A stretch of DNA of 64,000 nucleotides from Astragalus membranaceus (lineage: Eukaryota; Streptophyta; Magnoliopsida; Fabales; Fabaceae). The notes beneath the pieces were generated by a model that was not told where the DNA came from, did not search any database, and saw only the letters and a list, made by a program, of their open reading frames with translations. Made by a program: the position numbers and the translations under genes. Below, one piece after another: positions 61,443 to 64,000 of this stretch; the stretch's first letter is position 1, and every line of letters begins with the position of its first letter. The stretch covers positions 32,013,825 through 32,077,824 of the forward strand of contig CM076851.1 in the NCBI GenBank assembly GCA_039519185.1, in the 5' to 3' direction.

Positions 61443-62187
61443 TAGGTAATTTGAATAGAGTAGTGTTTGTATAAATTTAGAAATTTAGTTAAAAAAATTA
61501 AAGTGAAGTGATAAAAGAAAGAGAATAATTATTTATGAAAAAATTAAAAGTAAAGTAAAAAGAAAAAAAGGAAGAAAGAGAGTGTAAGAGAAAAGTGAAA
61601 AGGAGAAAAGATAGTGTTAGAAGAAAGAGAAAAAAGGAAGAAAGAGAGTGTAAGAGAAAAGTGAAAAGTAAGAAAGAGAGTGTAAGAAGAAAGAGAAAAA
61701 AAAGAAAAAAAAAAGAGTGTAATGACATTTTTACCCTTAAATTAGATATGTGTCTTGTTATTAAGAGATCCAAATTGGTAATTTCATAGGATGTTTGTTT
61801 GTATAAATAGAATAAATAGATAGGTAATTTGAATAGAGTAGTGTTTGTATAAATTTAGAAATTTAGTTAAAAAAATTAAAGTGAAGTGATAAAAGAAAGA
61901 GAATAATTATTTATGGAAAAATTAAAAGTAAAGTAAAAAGAAAAAAAGGAAGAAAGAGAGTGTAAGAGAAAAGTGAAAAGGAGAAAAGATAGTGTTAGAA
62001 GAAAGAGAAAAAAGGAAGAAAGAGAGTGTAAGAGAAAAGTGAAAAGTAAGAAAGAGGGTGTAAGAAGAAAGAGAAAAAAAAGAAAAAAAAGAGTGTAATG
62101 ACATTTTTACCCTTAAATTAGATATGTGTCTTGTTATTAAGAGATCCAAATCGGTAATTTCATAAGATGTTTGTTTGTATAAATAGA
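61443..62187. repeat. Tandem duplication of about 370 bp at the Helitron 5' end
   Basis: 61443-61820 and 61821-62187 are nearly identical, each starting taggtaatttgaatagagta and including purine-rich aagaaagagagtgtaagaga tracts. Only the second unit ends at the proposed terminus. Confidence 0.92.
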
Positions 62188-62651
62188 TATTAGATAGGAG
62201 TTTTCTCGTAGAGAAAAAGGTCGCAATTTCATTCTATACATACGTTCAGAAAACACTCATACTTCCGCATAAGAGAAAAACGAGTTACTGAAGAACAATG
62301 TATGTGATCTGCGTACCAAGCCTTTTACATTCAGCAATCTACTTACCATTTTTTTAAAGATTCCTGCAGTTTACTGGTTCTTCTTTACTAATTTCTGCAA
62401 TTTACTGTTTTCGATTTCTTTTCCTTTATTTACACTTCCTGTACTTTATTACAATTCATTGTATTTCTGCATTTCTTCTTAAACACATGCGTTTCTTCAT
62501 TGTTTTACTCCATTAAAACAGTTATCTTCACAAACATCAATAACTTTAATAAAACTTTAATTCACAAATGTTCTGAGATGTTTCTAGTTGATCTCGCAAG
62601 CAACACACACGTGTAACTAGCGGTGTTTACCAATAATCACGGTAAACAAAT

Positions 62652-62669
62652 TGGCACGCCCAGTGGGAC
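62652..62669 (+). other. Primer-binding site of the gypsy element
   Basis: TGGCACGCCCAGTGGGAC, three bases after the LTR end. It begins TGG, complementary to a tRNA CCA end. Which tRNA is not determined. Confidence 0.7.
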
Positions 62670-62748
62670 ATTTGTGCTAATTATTAAAAGTTTTTCTAAA
62701 TAATTCTGGGTTTGTTATCAAACACAAAACCAGTAGTTTACATTTTGC

Positions 62749-64000
62749 ATGCATTTAAGAAGTGGTAGGCGTATTACTGAAATGCCACACTCAAACATGA
62801 ATGATGCTTCTACATCAAACGCTCAATTTCAAGCGTTAGTTAACAATACAAACGCTGCAAATATGTCAGGAATAACCGCTCCTGTATCTGTCCCAGGAGC
62901 AACTGCTCCTGCATCTTCTCCACCCATTACAGGAATAACCGCTCCAAGAATAACCGCTCCGATTCCCTTTTCGACAATTATGGGGGTAACTGCAATAACT
63001 GCTCCTACCATTAACCCGTTATCGAATGTGGTCCCTGTTCCATCTAATTTAAATCCGACTATGTCCTTTATGGCAAACTCCATGATGGGGAATATGCCAT
63101 TCAATTTCATGAATGGTCGAAATTACCCATATGGCATGCCAACAGCCATGATGGCAGGTCTTCAAACAAATGCATCTACGTATGCAGAAAACTTAGCCTC
63201 AAGTTTTTCACCTATAAATAATTCCCCAGAAAATATTTATAGTCGAAATCCACAACCTTCAATAACTACTTCGTCTTTGTTGGCATTAAGGCAACAAATG
63301 GATGATAGTAACCACGATATGGTTAATATGTTGACACAGCAAATTGGTACAGTGTTTAACCCATTAATTCAGAACACAAATGACAGTTACCAATTGTTAG
63401 CTACACAAATGGGTCAAATTGCTGATTTCTTTGGCACTCCACCAGTGCACAACCTGCGAATTCCCCAAGTCCAAAATGTTAAGCCTGTTGAATTACCCGT
63501 CGAAAGGCCCAACTATACAATTCCTGTCGATCAAAGACAAATAATGGCTATCGAAGAACCGGTGCCTGAAATGGTATTAGTCAATAGAAACCAAGATGCT
63601 GACGAAGTAATAAGACATGTTCCGCAAAACAACTTTGGTAATCAAAATAATTTGGCAAATCTTGTCGAAACAATTTTAGCCCAAAATGGCCTTAACTTAG
63701 GCTTGCATAGACCTAATTTTGTATCTCCTCTGTCGGAATATGTGACACAAACAGATTTTCCTAGGGGATGGAAAATCCCTAAGTTCACAAAATTTGCTGG
63801 AGAAACTAGCGAATCCAATGTCGAACATATTGCGCGATATCTGACTGAGGCTGGTGACATAGCGCAAAATGAGAATTTACGAATGAAATATTTCCCAAAT
63901 TCTTTAACAAAAAATGCATTCACATGGTTCACTACCTTACCCCCACATTCCATGTTTAATTGGAATCAATTGGAAAAAGCGTTTCATGAACAATTCTACA
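62749..64000 (+). CDS. gypsy gag (5' part, open to the window end)
   Basis: An open frame of 417 codons from ATG at 62749 (MHLRSGRRITEMPHSNMND) runs off the window without a stop; a second possible start is the ATG at 62782. The N-terminal part is low-complexity, with several GITAP/ITAP units at about residues 38-90. From about residue 335 it matches the retrotransposon gag domain: FPRGWKIPKFTKFAGETSES, then VEHIARYLTEAGDIA, FPNSLTKNAFTWFTTLPPHS and WNQLEKAFHEQFY. Gag would form the particle that packages the RNA. The position 100 bp after the primer site is normal. The frame is undamaged in this window, unlike the other gypsy gags here. A Tat-lineage placement is likely but not certain. Confidence 0.88.
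   Translation, partial: MHLRSGRRITEMPHSNMNDASTSNAQFQALVNNTNAANMSGITAPVSVPGATAPASSPPITGITAPRITAPIPFSTIMGVTAITAPTINPLSNVVPVPSNLNPTMSFMANSMMGNMPFNFMNGRNYPYGMPTAMMAGLQTNASTYAENLASSFSPINNSPENIYSRNPQPSITTSSLLALRQQMDDSNHDMVNMLTQQIGTVFNPLIQNTNDSYQLLATQMGQIADFFGTPPVHNLRIPQVQNVKPVELPVERPNYTIPVDQRQIMAIEEPVPEMVLVNRNQDADEVIRHVPQNNFGNQNNLANLVETILAQNGLNLGLHRPNFVSPLSEYVTQTDFPRGWKIPKFTKFAGETSESNVEHIARYLTEAGDIAQNENLRMKYFPNSLTKNAFTWFTTLPPHSMFNWNQLEKAFHEQFY

Larger units (their letters stand above)
59277..62187 (-). mobile_element. Helitron inserted in the gypsy LTR, non-autonomous, about 2.9 kb
   Basis: Minus orientation. Plus-strand CTAG at 59277-59280 follows A, with hairpin ccgtgc-atac-gcacgg at 59289-59304. 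The proposed 5' end is GA at 62186-62187 followed by T, reading TCTATTTATACAAAC on the minus strand. Left and right flanks join into one LTR. No Rep, helicase or RPA coding sequence is present. The interior is mostly repeats, and the 5' end region is tandemly duplicated. Confidence 0.72.
58812..62648 (+). mobile_element. 5' LTR of a Ty3/gypsy element, split by a Helitron
   Basis: Starts TGTTGATATTTGACATTG and ends CACGGTAAACA, directly before a primer-binding site. Without the inserted Helitron (59277-62187) the LTR is about 926 bp. The break falls in tattataaa/tattag, which rejoined makes a TATA-like box. The other LTR is outside the window, so the start was chosen by the TG...CA rule and the 3' limit by the primer site. 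Confidence 0.72.

Noticed and set aside
61498..62149. Phe/Leu/Ser-rich membrane-like proteins
   Set aside because: Translations of a purine-rich tandem repeat (aagaaagagag) on the opposite strand.
1..64000. Bacterial-type features (operons, riboswitches, origins)
   Set aside because: The window is clearly plant nuclear DNA with spliced genes and plant transposons; I saw no organellar or bacterial segment.

Overview
This window is plant nuclear DNA, most likely from a dicot and plausibly a papilionoid legume; the species is inferred, not proven. The evidence is spliced genes with GT/AG introns, an AT-rich background, and nested plant-type transposable elements (Ty3/gypsy, CACTA, hAT, Mutator-like, TRIM/LARD, and Helitrons with RPA and Pif1-type helicase genes). 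There is one clear, intact host gene: the nuclear gene for plastid ribosomal protein S1 (55273-58423, 7 exons, 408 aa). Most of the rest is repeat.

Layout. 1-630 holds a decayed CACTA transposase start, and 631-4430 holds no gene I recognise. From about 4440 to 52680 lies a three-fold duplication of a block built around a small SINA-like E3 ubiquitin ligase gene on the minus strand. Block 1 is about 4440-11523 and resumes at 15651-15830. Block 2 is about 16160-22829, and block 3 is 47251-49383 with its right flank at 52188-52680. Copies 1 and 2 keep open two-exon genes (250 and 251 aa), although the copy 1 intron has grown to 4.9 kb. Copy 3 is a pseudogene. Block 1 is interrupted by a non-autonomous CACTA element (11524-12781) and a LARD-like LTR element (12788-15650), whose target duplications lie 2 bp apart. 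Block 2 carries an LTR insertion with oppositely oriented LTRs (16317-19932) and a Mutator-like MITE.

Blocks 2 and 3 carry the same Helitron insertion in minus orientation. Block 1 preserves the empty site at 11236/11237. Helitron 2 (22830-47250) is a large element whose Rep/helicase gene is now broken. It also carries a complete 11-exon RPA70-like gene (42837-46261, 523 aa, all splice phases consistent), a nested gypsy element with 3.2-kb LTRs (25488-35802) and a nested long-TIR Mutator-like element (37898-39115). Helitron 3 (49384-52187) is a short internal-deletion derivative. Near their 3' ends both carry a first exon of unknown origin on the opposite strand.

The right end has a Mutator-like MITE and an ARM-repeat pseudogene, then the RPS1 gene. 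Next comes the 5' LTR of a gypsy element (58812-62648), split at its likely TATA box by another Helitron (59277-62187). It is followed by a primer-binding site and an open gag reading frame that runs off the window.

Working together: the Helitron RPA and Rep/Hel genes are a transposition module, and RPS1 serves plastid translation. The SINA-like genes are probably a local ubiquitin-ligase family carried along by duplication. Boundaries were set by eye from terminal motifs, target-site duplications and comparison of copies inside the window.
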